A stretch of DNA of 64,000 nucleotides from Pantoea sp. alder81 (GTDB lineage Bacteria; Pseudomonadota; Gammaproteobacteria; Enterobacterales; Enterobacteriaceae): positions 124,001 through 188,000 of the forward strand of contig NZ_JAIUDA010000006.1 in the NCBI RefSeq assembly GCF_020179835.1, in the 5' to 3' direction. The translations under genes were made by a program, and so were the position numbers. Each line of letters begins with the position of its first letter. Positions within the stretch are counted from its first letter, which is position 1. A model generated the notes under the pieces. That model searched no databases, was not told the DNA's origin, and saw nothing but the letters and a program-made list of their open reading frames with translations. Shown one piece after another: positions 36,222-44,747 of the stretch.

Positions 36222-36743
36222 CCAATTTACACTTAGCCACACGCTTCAAATTGGGTGACCAAATCTCGGTCACTCACCGCTGAATAACCAAAAACTCCCT
36301 TTCCCGCCGCTCCCACGCATCATAAACAAAAAAGGCTCTGCGGCGGGGCAGACATATACAGTAACTATCTTTTTGCAGAGAAGCTTAGATAGCTTTCCAA
36401 GCATTTATAAAAATTTACGAGATGTCAAATTTATTAATCTTTATATCAAAGAATATAGAATAAATGAGCATGAAAGAATAATAATGAAGGTATATGGTTC
36501 TAATTTTATCGAGATGGTGCAGGAAAGAATAAAATTAATGAGTGAGATTAGTAATGATGTAAGTAAAGATAAGCATAGGCAAGTTGAAAAAGAGAGGAGG
36601 ATTTATTTGTAATTAAAAAAGCATAAGGAAAAGATTTAAAAATATTTTTTCTGAAAATGGTGGATGGTATCTAGAAGAAGTTGAGTGAAATTGAATTTAT
36701 TAAACTCCTCGTTTAAAGGAGTTTAATTTTCAATATAGCTAAG
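36222..36743. other. Intergenic stretch with a GC-rich patch and an orphan frame
   Basis: Bases 36230-36355 are clearly richer in G and C than all surrounding DNA. A rightward frame open from 36259 to 36612 lacks an ATG near its start; from TTG 36373 it would encode 79 residues (MQRSLDSFPSIYKNL..., charged C-terminus). The first part lies in the GC-rich patch and the rest in AT-rich DNA, as if two unrelated pieces were joined. A decayed gene end or chance frame is more likely than a working gene. Confidence 0.35.
36700..36730. terminator. Bidirectional-type hairpin downstream of the capsule polymerase
   Basis: TTAAACTCCT and AGGAGTTTAA form a perfect 10-bp stem with a 7-nt loop. TTTTC follows on the plus strand. 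On the minus strand only an imperfect AT-rich tail follows, 14 nt after the polymerase stop, so it probably ends the leftward kpsM operon imperfectly. Confidence 0.65.
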
Positions 36744-39700
36744 TTATGTTTCCTTTATAGCTAATTTATTTATAGACCTCATCAGTTGAGCGTTTTGCAA
36801 TCGTAATATTGCGTCTTTAGGCGCGGTTAATGTGTGAAGGCGGATTATTGAGTTCCAACAAAATACAACGTCATCCCAATTCTCCATAATTTGCGATAAC
36901 TCGGAGCGGAGTAACCAATAATTAACATCAAAATTCCCTGTTTGATTATTTTCTACAAGTATATTATATCCTTCTTCAATCATACCTAGCATACGATAAG
37001 AATATGCTAACTTGTACGGATTATCGAATTCTGTGTGCGAAAGTAGTAACCAGTTTTCTGAGGATTCCACCCACTGCTCATTTTGAAAGAAAAATTCGGC
37101 AATTTCATTTCTAACAGAACTAGCAGATTTAACATCTGTACTCATATTAGATATCGCACCGATAAATAATTCACTTTTATTTTTTTTTCTTAAAGAGCTT
37201 AAATAAATTGCAGCGACTTCAGGTGGCAATAATGAATAATAATCTTGGAGCGGACTAATTGCATTGATAACATTTGTATGCTCGCCAATCATATGGCTAA
37301 TAGAAACATACTGCATCCACCAAATGCTATCTTTTTCATGTTTGCTGAAATCATTTATTAGACATGATTTCAATTTATTGTGATTATTTGTGTTTTTTAG
37401 AGAAAGTAGACTTATTAATTTCAAAATCTTTCTTATCTCTTTATTTTCAACATTAACTCCATTGGGTCGATTATGAAGTTCCTCTATTTTATCCCAAGAC
37501 TTAATTGACAATAATTTACACACATTCAAATAAAAATCAAATTCACCAATATTAATGTGTTCTGGAGGAGATACTGAGAAAGTATCATTCCCATTTAATG
37601 CATTAATAAAAATAGAGTAAATTTCATTATTGATATTGTTGGCAATGAAGAATTGATCTTTAAAATTTAAATCTTGAATGCAATAAAGTGATAACTTGAA
37701 TGTTTCTTTAATTACATTAGCGCGTTTTTTGTCAACTTCTGATATGTTCTCATCAAGAAAGTCTAATATTTTTATTGACTCTAAAGGTTTGCCAGTGAGA
37801 AGTAAAGATTCAGAAAAATTAATAATGTCAGAATGAGTGGCTTTTTCTAAGAAAGAGTCAACAGTAAATAAGCTATTCCAACGTCCACAAGCATTTATCC
37901 AGTCGCCCTTTATAGAGGCTTTGATTGCACCTCTATGCAATGTTTGTATATCTAAATGGATATTATCTGTCTTATCTAATTCAATAATTGCATTATAAGT
38001 GCGTTCGCAAGATTTACCATCTCTGAAAGGAAATGTTTTTTCGATTATTTTTAAAACTTCAGTAGTGGGTTGTGCATCTTGACTGAGAAGAATTTCAAGA
38101 GAACTGAAGACCTCGGCTAATTCATTACACACAGGGCCAAAACCATGCTTTCTATATTCATAGTAACCTTTAGAATAAGTATGAGTTCCTGCGAAAACGT
38201 CTTCCTCATCAAATTGATAGTATATTGTTTGTTTATTTTGGATTGCCAATTCAAAAGCTACAGAGGAATAATCAGTAATAAGAAGTGATGACTCATTAAA
38301 TAAATCTTGAATTCTTATTTCAGAAGGTTTCTGTAAAGTAATATACTCAGGTAAACTAAATTGGTCAATATAGGGCAATAAATTTGGATGTGGATAAACA
38401 ACAACATTGTAATTATATTTTTCAGACAGATCTTTGAGTTGTTGAGAGTTGAAAAAGTTATTCCAGTGAATGGCAAAATTTGAGGACATGAATTCAGGGT
38501 TTTTAGTTCGTTCATGTCCACTACGATTAGCTTCACCAGAGATATTTGCTCGCCAAGTAGGCATTACAAGTATCTGATTAGTACTTTTAATATTACTTAA
38601 TAAAGAATCATGCCGAGGGAAGCCAGTAAGTTTTACTTCCTTACTTGAATATTTATACTTGCTATTATTTGATATAATTGATTCATATTCATCTTTTGAT
38701 GCAGTAATGAAACAGTCAATGTTCTCTTTTTGATTTAACCAAGCTGAAAGATCATCTTTTGTAACTCCATGTTGAAGAAAAACAAAATGACGACCAGACA
38801 ACATGCGAGGCCCTAGCAGATTAACAACGCAATAATCTACGTGTGAACTAATTACTTTACTGCAACTTTGTAATTTTAAGATATGTTCTTCGCTTCCAAA
38901 GTTTATAAGGTTAAACCCCTCATTCTTTAGTCGATTCCAGTCATGAGAAGTTTGATTTAGTGCAAAATATATTTCTTGTTCAGGATGATATTTACTAATG
39001 TAACGATAAAGGTGTTCAGCATTATCATCAGCCTGATAATCTCTGTCCATTAAAATCCAAGCATTGCTTCTTTTGGATTTTGTAACATATTCAGGTATCA
39101 AGCTATCAAAATGTCTTATTATGCTTTCGCCTGTAATTCCATTACTGTATTGTTTACCAGCTAGGGATATGTTTGTTTTAATGCCAGAAATGTTGATTTT
39201 TAATTTTTCATGCCAACCAACTTTCACCCATATTCTTTTTTCTAAGGTGAATTTTCTATTTAGAAATGAGTGTTGAATGTGTTTTTCATGATTTGGAAAA
39301 ACATTTTTACCGCTGACTTCAATATTTTCAAAAACGTCTTCATGACTAAAGTATCTTAGTTGAGCCATTTTTTTTACACGGTCATAACTCTCGATATAAA
39401 CTATTTGAGTGCTAGGGTTTATATTTTTGAATGCGCCTAACATTCCTACTTTATGGAAGAACCACGCACCAGCTAAATTGAAACTCATAATGACAGTTTC
39501 ATCAATGTATGAGAATATTTCATCTAACAACGAAATAAATCTTTCTTGCTGCTGTGAGCTTAAGAAATCTAACTTGTATTTATTATTTAGTATTTTTTTA
39601 AAATACCAAATCAAATGGTATATTACTGTTATTTGGATGTTTTCAGGCACATTTCCTTTCTTATCTGAATATTTTTTTAGAAGATCAAGACATCCTAATT

Positions 39701-40541
39701 CTAATACTTGATCATATAATCCTGGTTTCTCCCATGACTTATCTAAAGTTGAACTTCCATCACTTCGCTTTCTATAAAGGTATTTTGCTGATTTTAGAAA
39801 GGCTATATCACTTTGTTGGATATACATAAAGTAATTTGACGCAAAGTGTGCATCCTCAAAGTTAGGCTTTATTTTATCATTAAATTTTATGTTGTTTTTG
39901 CTAATTATATCATATTTAAATATTGCTGAATTTACTGATAGCTGAATGTTCTTGCCAAGGTTTTCAACAGGACAAATAATGTCACCATTTGCAAACCTAT
40001 ACTTAAGGGGATGACTGTCTTTGATTTGGTTTTTATCTTCGAAATAGAAAATAAAGTTACATGAAATTAAATCTAGTGTTTCATGTTTTTTCTTGCTGGC
40101 AAATTTATCAACTGATAGGAAATAATTAATGTCAATGAAATCATCAGGGTCGATGAAAGTAACCCATTCTGTATTAACATGGTCAAGACCAATATTTCTA
40201 GCTGAAGCTTGGCCACCATTATCTTTATATATATACTTTATGTTATTGGGGAATTTTTTTTGCCATTTTTTAATTATATCAGCTGAGTTGTCAATAGAAC
40301 CATCATCGACCATGACTAAAAATATATTTTTTTCAAAATCCAAACGCTGAGTTACAATACTCTCAAAATAAGCTTCCAGATAATTACTTACATTGTAAAC
40401 AGCAGATACAATTGTATATTTATAGGTTCCATTCATTATTTTTGGTTTAAGTTTATCAATGCTTTTATTTCTTTTTAGTAGCATATCTGAGAAGAAAAGC
40501 TTTGGATCTCTTATAAGTTTGCGGATTTTTTTTTGATTCAT
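36744..40541 (-). CDS. Capsule polymerase: GT2 glycosyltransferase + TagF-like glycerophosphotransferase + helical C-terminus
   Basis: A 1265-residue multidomain enzyme that probably builds the capsule chain. Residues 1-22 hold the motif KKIRKLIRDPKLFFSDML. Residues 41-280 are a GT-A/GT2 domain with VDDGSID (about 78-84) and FIDPDDFID (about 129-137). Residues 480-860 match CDP-glycerol:poly(glycerophosphate) transferases: FLQHGVTKDD (likely catalytic His near 590), TGFPRHDSL, MPTWRA, YPHPN, LLITDYSSVAFE (about 755) and a late TYSKGYYEY. Residues 870-1265 are helical with TPR-like features (GDWINACGRWNSLF, EQWVESSENWLLL). Together they predict alternating sugar and polyol-phosphate transfer, giving a teichoic-acid-like polymer. 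It starts 3 nt after the Stealth gene and is the last gene of the kpsM operon. Very AT-rich. Whether the donor is CDP-glycerol or CDP-ribitol cannot be told. Confidence 0.87.
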   Translation of the reverse strand: MNQKKIRKLIRDPKLFFSDMLLKRNKSIDKLKPKIMNGTYKYTIVSAVYNVSNYLEAYFESIVTQRLDFEKNIFLVMVDDGSIDNSADIIKKWQKKFPNNIKYIYKDNGGQASARNIGLDHVNTEWVTFIDPDDFIDINYFLSVDKFASKKKHETLDLISCNFIFYFEDKNQIKDSHPLKYRFANGDIICPVENLGKNIQLSVNSAIFKYDIISKNNIKFNDKIKPNFEDAHFASNYFMYIQQSDIAFLKSAKYLYRKRSDGSSTLDKSWEKPGLYDQVLELGCLDLLKKYSDKKGNVPENIQITVIYHLIWYFKKILNNKYKLDFLSSQQQERFISLLDEIFSYIDETVIMSFNLAGAWFFHKVGMLGAFKNINPSTQIVYIESYDRVKKMAQLRYFSHEDVFENIEVSGKNVFPNHEKHIQHSFLNRKFTLEKRIWVKVGWHEKLKINISGIKTNISLAGKQYSNGITGESIIRHFDSLIPEYVTKSKRSNAWILMDRDYQADDNAEHLYRYISKYHPEQEIYFALNQTSHDWNRLKNEGFNLINFGSEEHILKLQSCSKVISSHVDYCVVNLLGPRMLSGRHFVFLQHGVTKDDLSAWLNQKENIDCFITASKDEYESIISNNSKYKYSSKEVKLTGFPRHDSLLSNIKSTNQILVMPTWRANISGEANRSGHERTKNPEFMSSNFAIHWNNFFNSQQLKDLSEKYNYNVVVYPHPNLLPYIDQFSLPEYITLQKPSEIRIQDLFNESSLLITDYSSVAFELAIQNKQTIYYQFDEEDVFAGTHTYSKGYYEYRKHGFGPVCNELAEVFSSLEILLSQDAQPTTEVLKIIEKTFPFRDGKSCERTYNAIIELDKTDNIHLDIQTLHRGAIKASIKGDWINACGRWNSLFTVDSFLEKATHSDIINFSESLLLTGKPLESIKILDFLDENISEVDKKRANVIKETFKLSLYCIQDLNFKDQFFIANNINNEIYSIFINALNGNDTFSVSPPEHINIGEFDFYLNVCKLLSIKSWDKIEELHNRPNGVNVENKEIRKILKLISLLSLKNTNNHNKLKSCLINDFSKHEKDSIWWMQYVSISHMIGEHTNVINAISPLQDYYSLLPPEVAAIYLSSLRKKNKSELFIGAISNMSTDVKSASSVRNEIAEFFFQNEQWVESSENWLLLSHTEFDNPYKLAYSYRMLGMIEEGYNILVENNQTGNFDVNYWLLRSELSQIMENWDDVVFCWNSIIRLHTLTAPKDAILRLQNAQLMRSINKLAIKET

Positions 40542-40544
40542 TTT

Positions 40545-41651
40545 TTAATCTTTCTCATAATAAAATTTTAACTCTGCTTCAAGTATTTCTTGATATGATT
40601 CAAGCGGAGTATTTTGGGAGTTAAAGTCATTAGCACAAAATGAATGAGGGGAGTAGCCGTCATTTTTTGCTTTTCTAATTGCTTTATAAAAACTTTTTGC
40701 TGATCTTGATCTTATATTAAAGTAATAACAAATATCCCTTTGTATAATTGATTTTCCTTTTAAATAACTAAACCATGGTACTAAGAATGTCGCGAGGTTA
40801 AGATCATTATCAGTTCTAAATTTGTTACTTAGGAAAGATTCAATTTCTTTTTCATAACATTTCCACACTTGAAGATAATCACTTTTACGTAATGGCACAT
40901 AAGTATGAACTAATGGGGTCTCAGGTCTTATTCCAAACTTCCTTTGTAAAAGTTTAGATGAAGATAATGATGCTGAAAGTGTTGGAGTCAACGTTCCCCT
41001 TTCAAGCATATAGTTGAGGCTTTTTGACGAAATAAAAAGCGATGCATGCCCATTGCATTTAAAAAAATGGCTGGCCTCTAAGGCTCTTGCAACAAAAACA
41101 TCATCGTTAAAATAAATAAAGTTTTCAGAAATATCTTTTATTTTATGAAGGTGAGCTTCTATAACATGAGAGTTGAATGTTGGTAAATACTTACTTGGTA
41201 TAATTTCCGAATGATCAACTACATGTATTTTATCGGTTTTTATACTTTTTAACCAACTTGGTGTTTGGTTATCCGTAACTAAAAATATTTTTTTTACCCA
41301 TGGTAAAAATTTAAGAACACTTTGTAATGAGTAGTATAGCTCGTCATGATTTTCAAATCTAGCAGAGTCCTTTGCGTATTTACCAAGTGATTTTTTATCA
41401 ATTTTACTGAAGAAATTATATTTTTCTTTCCAATTTAAATCTTTATTATCTACCCAAGTAAAGACTACATCTATTGAATCACTATTTTTGAATAGTTTTT
41501 CAATTTTTTCATCGTATGATATTATTATTTGCTCCTCTTCCTGAGGGCATTTCATTTCATTTAAATATACTGGGTATTTTTTATTAAGGTAATCCTTAAA
41601 AAATAAAGATGGTTTTGTTATGAGTTTTTTTAATTTTTTATTTTTTAACAT
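40545..41651 (-). CDS. Stealth-family capsule sugar-phosphate transferase
   Basis: Transfers a hexose-1-phosphate unit from a nucleotide sugar, creating phosphodiester bonds in capsule polymers. 368 residues. The conserved Stealth blocks appear in order: CR1 IDVVFTWVDNKD; CR2 RFENHDELYYSLQSVLKFLP, IFLVTDNQTPSWL and FIYFNDDVFV; CR3 around RPETPLVHTYVPLRKS; and a short CR4-like end at SFCANDFNSQN. Its N-terminus KNKKLKKLITKPSLFFKDYL repeats the motif that starts the polymerase, suggesting a shared docking signal. It lies 14 nt after kpsT and 3 nt before the polymerase. The donor sugar is not readable. Confidence 0.9.
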   Translation of the reverse strand: MLKNKKLKKLITKPSLFFKDYLNKKYPVYLNEMKCPQEEEQIIISYDEKIEKLFKNSDSIDVVFTWVDNKDLNWKEKYNFFSKIDKKSLGKYAKDSARFENHDELYYSLQSVLKFLPWVKKIFLVTDNQTPSWLKSIKTDKIHVVDHSEIIPSKYLPTFNSHVIEAHLHKIKDISENFIYFNDDVFVARALEASHFFKCNGHASLFISSKSLNYMLERGTLTPTLSASLSSSKLLQRKFGIRPETPLVHTYVPLRKSDYLQVWKCYEKEIESFLSNKFRTDNDLNLATFLVPWFSYLKGKSIIQRDICYYFNIRSRSAKSFYKAIRKAKNDGYSPHSFCANDFNSQNTPLESYQEILEAELKFYYEKD

Positions 41652-41665
41652 TGCTTCCCCATTCT

Positions 41666-42331
41666 TTAATTTTCTTTTTCTGATTTGTATTCTTCCAGTG
41701 CATCTTCTATTTTATTAAAGTAATTAACATGGTTTTCTCTACCTATATAAATGGCGCTATCACAAAAATCCTTTAACGAGTTTAAACTGTGAGAAACCAT
41801 TAAAAAATCAGATTCGCCGCTTAGACCTTTAAATAAATCGGCGCATTTTAGTTTAAAACGTGCATCACCTACAGCAGTAACTTCATCTACCAGATAATAG
41901 TCAAATTTAAATGCCATGCTCAAGCCGAATCCTAACCTAGATTTCATTCCTGAAGAATAAGTCTTAATTGGCATGTCAAAATATTTCCCAAGTTCGGCAA
42001 ACTCTTCAACAAATGCTACCTTTTCTTTTAATTCTTCCTGCTTTGCATACAATCGGGCGACGAATTTTACATTTTCTCGTCCTGTCAAACTGCCTTGAAA
42101 GCCACCAGAAAGGCCCACTGGCCATGAGATAGTTTTATCGGTGGTGATGGAGCCGCTATCAGGACGGTCGATGCCGCCAATCATCCGAAGTAAAGTTGAT
42201 TTACCCGCACCATTACGACCTATAAGCGCCACACTTTTACCGCTTGGTATCTCAATATTCAGGTCTTTGAAAACATAATGACGGCCTTGGGGAGTACGGT
42301 ATGACTTTGTTAAATTTTCTATTTTAATCAT
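41666..42331 (-). CDS. kpsT: Capsule export ABC transporter ATPase KpsT
   Basis: Cytoplasmic ATPase that powers capsule export with KpsM. 221 residues, the usual size. Walker A GRNGAGKST (38-46), a KpsT-type signature YSSGMKSRLG (125-134), Walker B YYLVDEVTAVGD (145-156) and the H-loop in MVSHSLNSL are all present. The start overlaps the kpsM stop in an ATGA junction, so the two are probably translated as a pair. Base composition is between that of kpsM and of the AT-rich genes downstream. Confidence 0.96.
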   Translation of the reverse strand: MIKIENLTKSYRTPQGRHYVFKDLNIEIPSGKSVALIGRNGAGKSTLLRMIGGIDRPDSGSITTDKTISWPVGLSGGFQGSLTGRENVKFVARLYAKQEELKEKVAFVEEFAELGKYFDMPIKTYSSGMKSRLGFGLSMAFKFDYYLVDEVTAVGDARFKLKCADLFKGLSGESDFLMVSHSLNSLKDFCDSAIYIGRENHVNYFNKIEDALEEYKSEKEN

Positions 42332-43104
42332 GATGTCAGCATTGCCTCCTCACGATTGCGATATAACATAAGGCCAGCAAATACCGTGACTAAGGTACAA
42401 ATCGCGAGATAACTTAGACTTACACCTTCACTCACATAACCTGGCATGACCGCTTCTCGACTGAGTTCAACTGCATGAATCAAAGGGTTCCACAACAAAT
42501 AAGGCCAGTAATCTTTTGGGATAGAATGCAGAGGGAACATAATGCAGGAAATAAAATAGAGTGGTTTAAGCAGTATGGGTAAAAACTTTTGGGTTTCGGC
42601 AAAGGTTCTTCCTACTACCATAAAGATTAATCCAATCCCGCAAGAAAATAGAATCAGCAATCCCCATGTCGCAACTAATTGCAGAAGGTTGGTAATTTCA
42701 AAGTATTCACCCGCCATCCACACAACCACCATCAGCAGAATATAAACGGCGGCATAGATCAGCGTTTCTAACATTGCGCGGGCAATAATGGTGTCGATCG
42801 GCTTTACCGGACGGTAATTAAACAGCCCTTGGTTAGCTTCAATCGCTCCGACTGAACGGTTTGTAATATTACTGAAAATAAAATACGGGATAATGCCGTT
42901 CAGCAGAAATACCGGGAACGAGATATCCGGCATAGTGCGGTGCATAATGAAACCAAAAATGCCAAGCAGCACCAGTAAATGCGCAGAAGGCTCAAGAATC
43001 GCCCAAAAATAGCCTAAGCGAAACTTTCCAAAACGGGTGCGTATTTCACGCAAAAACAAGGCCTTAACGGCAGCTTGCTGGACTTCAAATCCACTTCTGG
43101 CCAT
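42328..43104 (-). CDS. kpsM: Capsule export ABC transporter permease KpsM
   Basis: Inner-membrane permease for the lipid-linked capsule polymer. 258 residues with the N-terminal family motif ALFLREIRTRFGKFRLGYFW and about six membrane helices (for example HLLVLLGIFGFIMH, AVYILLMVVVWMAG, LILFSCGIGLIFMVVG). It is the first gene of the leftward capsule operon kpsM-kpsT-Stealth-polymerase, like region 3 driving region 2 in E. coli group 2 capsules. A JUMPstart element ends 34 nt upstream, so read-through of the long operon should depend on RfaH. Confidence 0.96.
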   Translation of the reverse strand: MARSGFEVQQAAVKALFLREIRTRFGKFRLGYFWAILEPSAHLLVLLGIFGFIMHRTMPDISFPVFLLNGIIPYFIFSNITNRSVGAIEANQGLFNYRPVKPIDTIIARAMLETLIYAAVYILLMVVVWMAGEYFEITNLLQLVATWGLLILFSCGIGLIFMVVGRTFAETQKFLPILLKPLYFISCIMFPLHSIPKDYWPYLLWNPLIHAVELSREAVMPGYVSEGVSLSYLAICTLVTVFAGLMLYRNREEAMLTS

Positions 43105-43138
43105 TGATTTAACTCATTTGAATTGGGTGGGATTTTTA

Positions 43139-43177
43139 CACGCTACCGCCCCTGGCTTAACAGCTACCAATGCACTG
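43139..43177 (-). promoter_or_regulatory. JUMPstart sequence with ops element (RfaH recruitment)
   Basis: On the minus strand these 39 nt match the JUMPstart consensus at all but two positions by my comparison, including GGTAGCTGTTAAGCCAGG and the terminal ops core GGCGGTAGCGTG. It lies in the leader of kpsM. Known role: RNA polymerase pauses at ops and recruits RfaH, which suppresses termination in long surface-polysaccharide operons. Confidence 0.93.
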
Positions 43178-43696
43178 GACGCAATACGGGCGGTGTAGGG
43201 GGAGATTTATATTTTTTCAGACGGGGGAGCTGAATTAATCAGCATATTTTAAGCAAATTCAAAAGATTAGAGCTGATGAATACGCGAAAGGCGTGATGCC
43301 ATTTTGAACAATTAGATGGTTTGTCTTTGATATGGATCCATCCACTTGAACAGCCGATCCCTGCTTGTCTGTAAGAATTTTCCCTAATTTTGACGACGTA
43401 AGTTACAGATCATGTCTAAATAATCCTAAACGTTTTCGTCTATTAATGTTTTGCAAATTATTTGTAAGGCCTATTGAACTAATTTATGCGCTATTAACTC
43501 TATCAAGTAATTGAATGTAATGGTTTTAATTTATAAATATGTATCAGTTCTTGACCTGGGCTTTTAGAGTGGAATCAACACTGCTAATCAATTCATTCAC
43601 GAAAGAATCCACTGATTTTTACAAAAAGTAGTAGTTGTTACATTTGAAAGGTGATGATTGCAGGTCGTCTGATTCTTCGCGATAATCACGCATATC
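43178..43696. other. Capsule operon leader/promoter region
   Basis: About 520 AT-rich bases between the JUMPstart and the orphan hairpin before speB. No open frame is supported. In E. coli group 2 loci the promoter driving kpsMT lies several hundred bases upstream of kpsM, so the equivalent promoter is expected here on the minus strand. I saw no confident -35/-10 pair. Confidence 0.4.
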
Positions 43697-43741
43697 AAAT
43701 CCCTTCCTCGTCGGGCCTAACGACGCGGAGGGGATTTTTTT
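43697..43741 (+). terminator. Strong terminator hairpin just upstream of speB
   Basis: Arms starting AATCCC and ending CGTCG pair over 16 positions (one mismatch, one G-U) around a GGCCTAA loop, followed by seven T. It faces rightward, 50 nt before speB, yet no rightward gene precedes it. It could end an unannotated small RNA, act as an attenuator in the speB leader, or be left over from before the insertion. Confidence 0.85.
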
Positions 43742-43791
43742 CATCTATACCTTAGTGGCTAACCGACTCACGGATCTAAAGAGGACAAGTT

Positions 43792-44712
43792 ATGTATAAC
43801 ACCCTGGGCAATCAGTACGATAACTCCCTGGTTTCTAACGCCTTCGGTTTCATGCGCTTCCCGGTGAACTTCCAACCCTACGACAGCGATGCTGAGTGGG
43901 TGATCACTGGTGTACCTTTCGATGCCGCAACTTCAGGTCGTCCTGGCAGCCGTTTAGGGCCAGGCGCGATTCGTCAGATCTCCACTAACCTCGCATGGGA
44001 AGGTTGCCGCTGGCCGTGGGATTTTGACCTGCGTCAGCGCCTGAACGTGGTGGATTGCGGTGATCTGGTTTACGCATTCGGTGATTCACAGGATCTTTCT
44101 GACAAATTGCAGGCGCACGCTGAGAAATTGCTGGCAAACGGCAAGCGTATGCTGACCTTCGGGGGCGACCACTACGTTACGCTGCCGCTGTTGCGCGCCC
44201 ACGCCAAACACTTCGGTAAGATGGCACTGGTGCACTTTGATGCGCACACTGATACCTACTCTAACGGTCCAACCTTCGACCACGGCACTATGTTCTTCAC
44301 CGCGCCGAAAGAAGGTCTCATCGATCCGAATCATTCAGTGCAGATTGGTATCCGTACCGAGTTTGATAAGAGCCTTGGCTTCAACGTGCTGGATGCAGCA
44401 CAGGTTAATGACCGCAGCGTCGATGACATTCTGGCGGAAGTGAAACGCACCGTGGGCGATCTGCCGGTGTATCTGACTTTTGATATCGACTGTCTGGATC
44501 CGGCACATGCACCGGGCACCGGAACGCCAGTGATCGGCGGACTGACCAGCGATAAAGCTACCAAGCTGATTCGTGGCCTGCAGGGTATGAACATCGTGGG
44601 GATGGATCTGGTGGAAGTGGCGCCGGGTTATGACCACGCCGATCTGACTTCACTGGCAGCGGCTACGTTGGCGCTGGATATGCTGCACGTTCAGGCTGCG
44701 AACAAAGGTTAA
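43792..44712 (+). CDS. speB: Agmatinase SpeB
   Basis: Hydrolyses agmatine to putrescine and urea, the step after SpeA. 306 residues, as in E. coli. Binuclear Mn motifs of the ureohydrolase family are all present: [18 protein letters not shown] and [23 protein letters not shown] lies 7-8 nt before the ATG. It should have its own promoter, since a terminator hairpin lies directly upstream and speA is 42 kb away. Confidence 0.97.
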   Translation: MYNTLGNQYDNSLVSNAFGFMRFPVNFQPYDSDAEWVITGVPFDAATSGRPGSRLGPGAIRQISTNLAWEGCRWPWDFDLRQRLNVVDCGDLVYAFGDSQDLSDKLQAHAEKLLANGKRMLTFGGDHYVTLPLLRAHAKHFGKMALVHFDAHTDTYSNGPTFDHGTMFFTAPKEGLIDPNHSVQIGIRTEFDKSLGFNVLDAAQVNDRSVDDILAEVKRTVGDLPVYLTFDIDCLDPAHAPGTGTPVIGGLTSDKATKLIRGLQGMNIVGMDLVEVAPGYDHADLTSLAAATLALDMLHVQAANKG

Positions 44713-44718
44713 TCCAGA

Positions 44719-44746
44719 TGAGGGCAGGGCGATGGCCTTGTCCTCA
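44719..44746. terminator. Hairpin after speB
   Basis: TGAGGGCAGGGC and GCCTTGTCCTCA pair over 12 positions with two G-U pairs around GATG, 7 nt after the speB stop. No T-tract follows on the plus strand, so it may only stabilise convergent 3' ends. The small gene 44748-44846 ends beside it on the other strand. Confidence 0.5.
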
Positions 44747-44747
44747 C

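Noticed and set aside
36259..36612. Orphan frame as a real gene
   Set aside because: No ATG or ribosome-binding site near its start and mixed base composition; described as a possible remnant only.
1520..43791. Integrase, insertion sequence or tRNA at the edges of the surface island
   Set aside because: None of the open frames looks like a recombinase or transposase, and no tRNA or flanking direct repeat was noticed on reading the edges.
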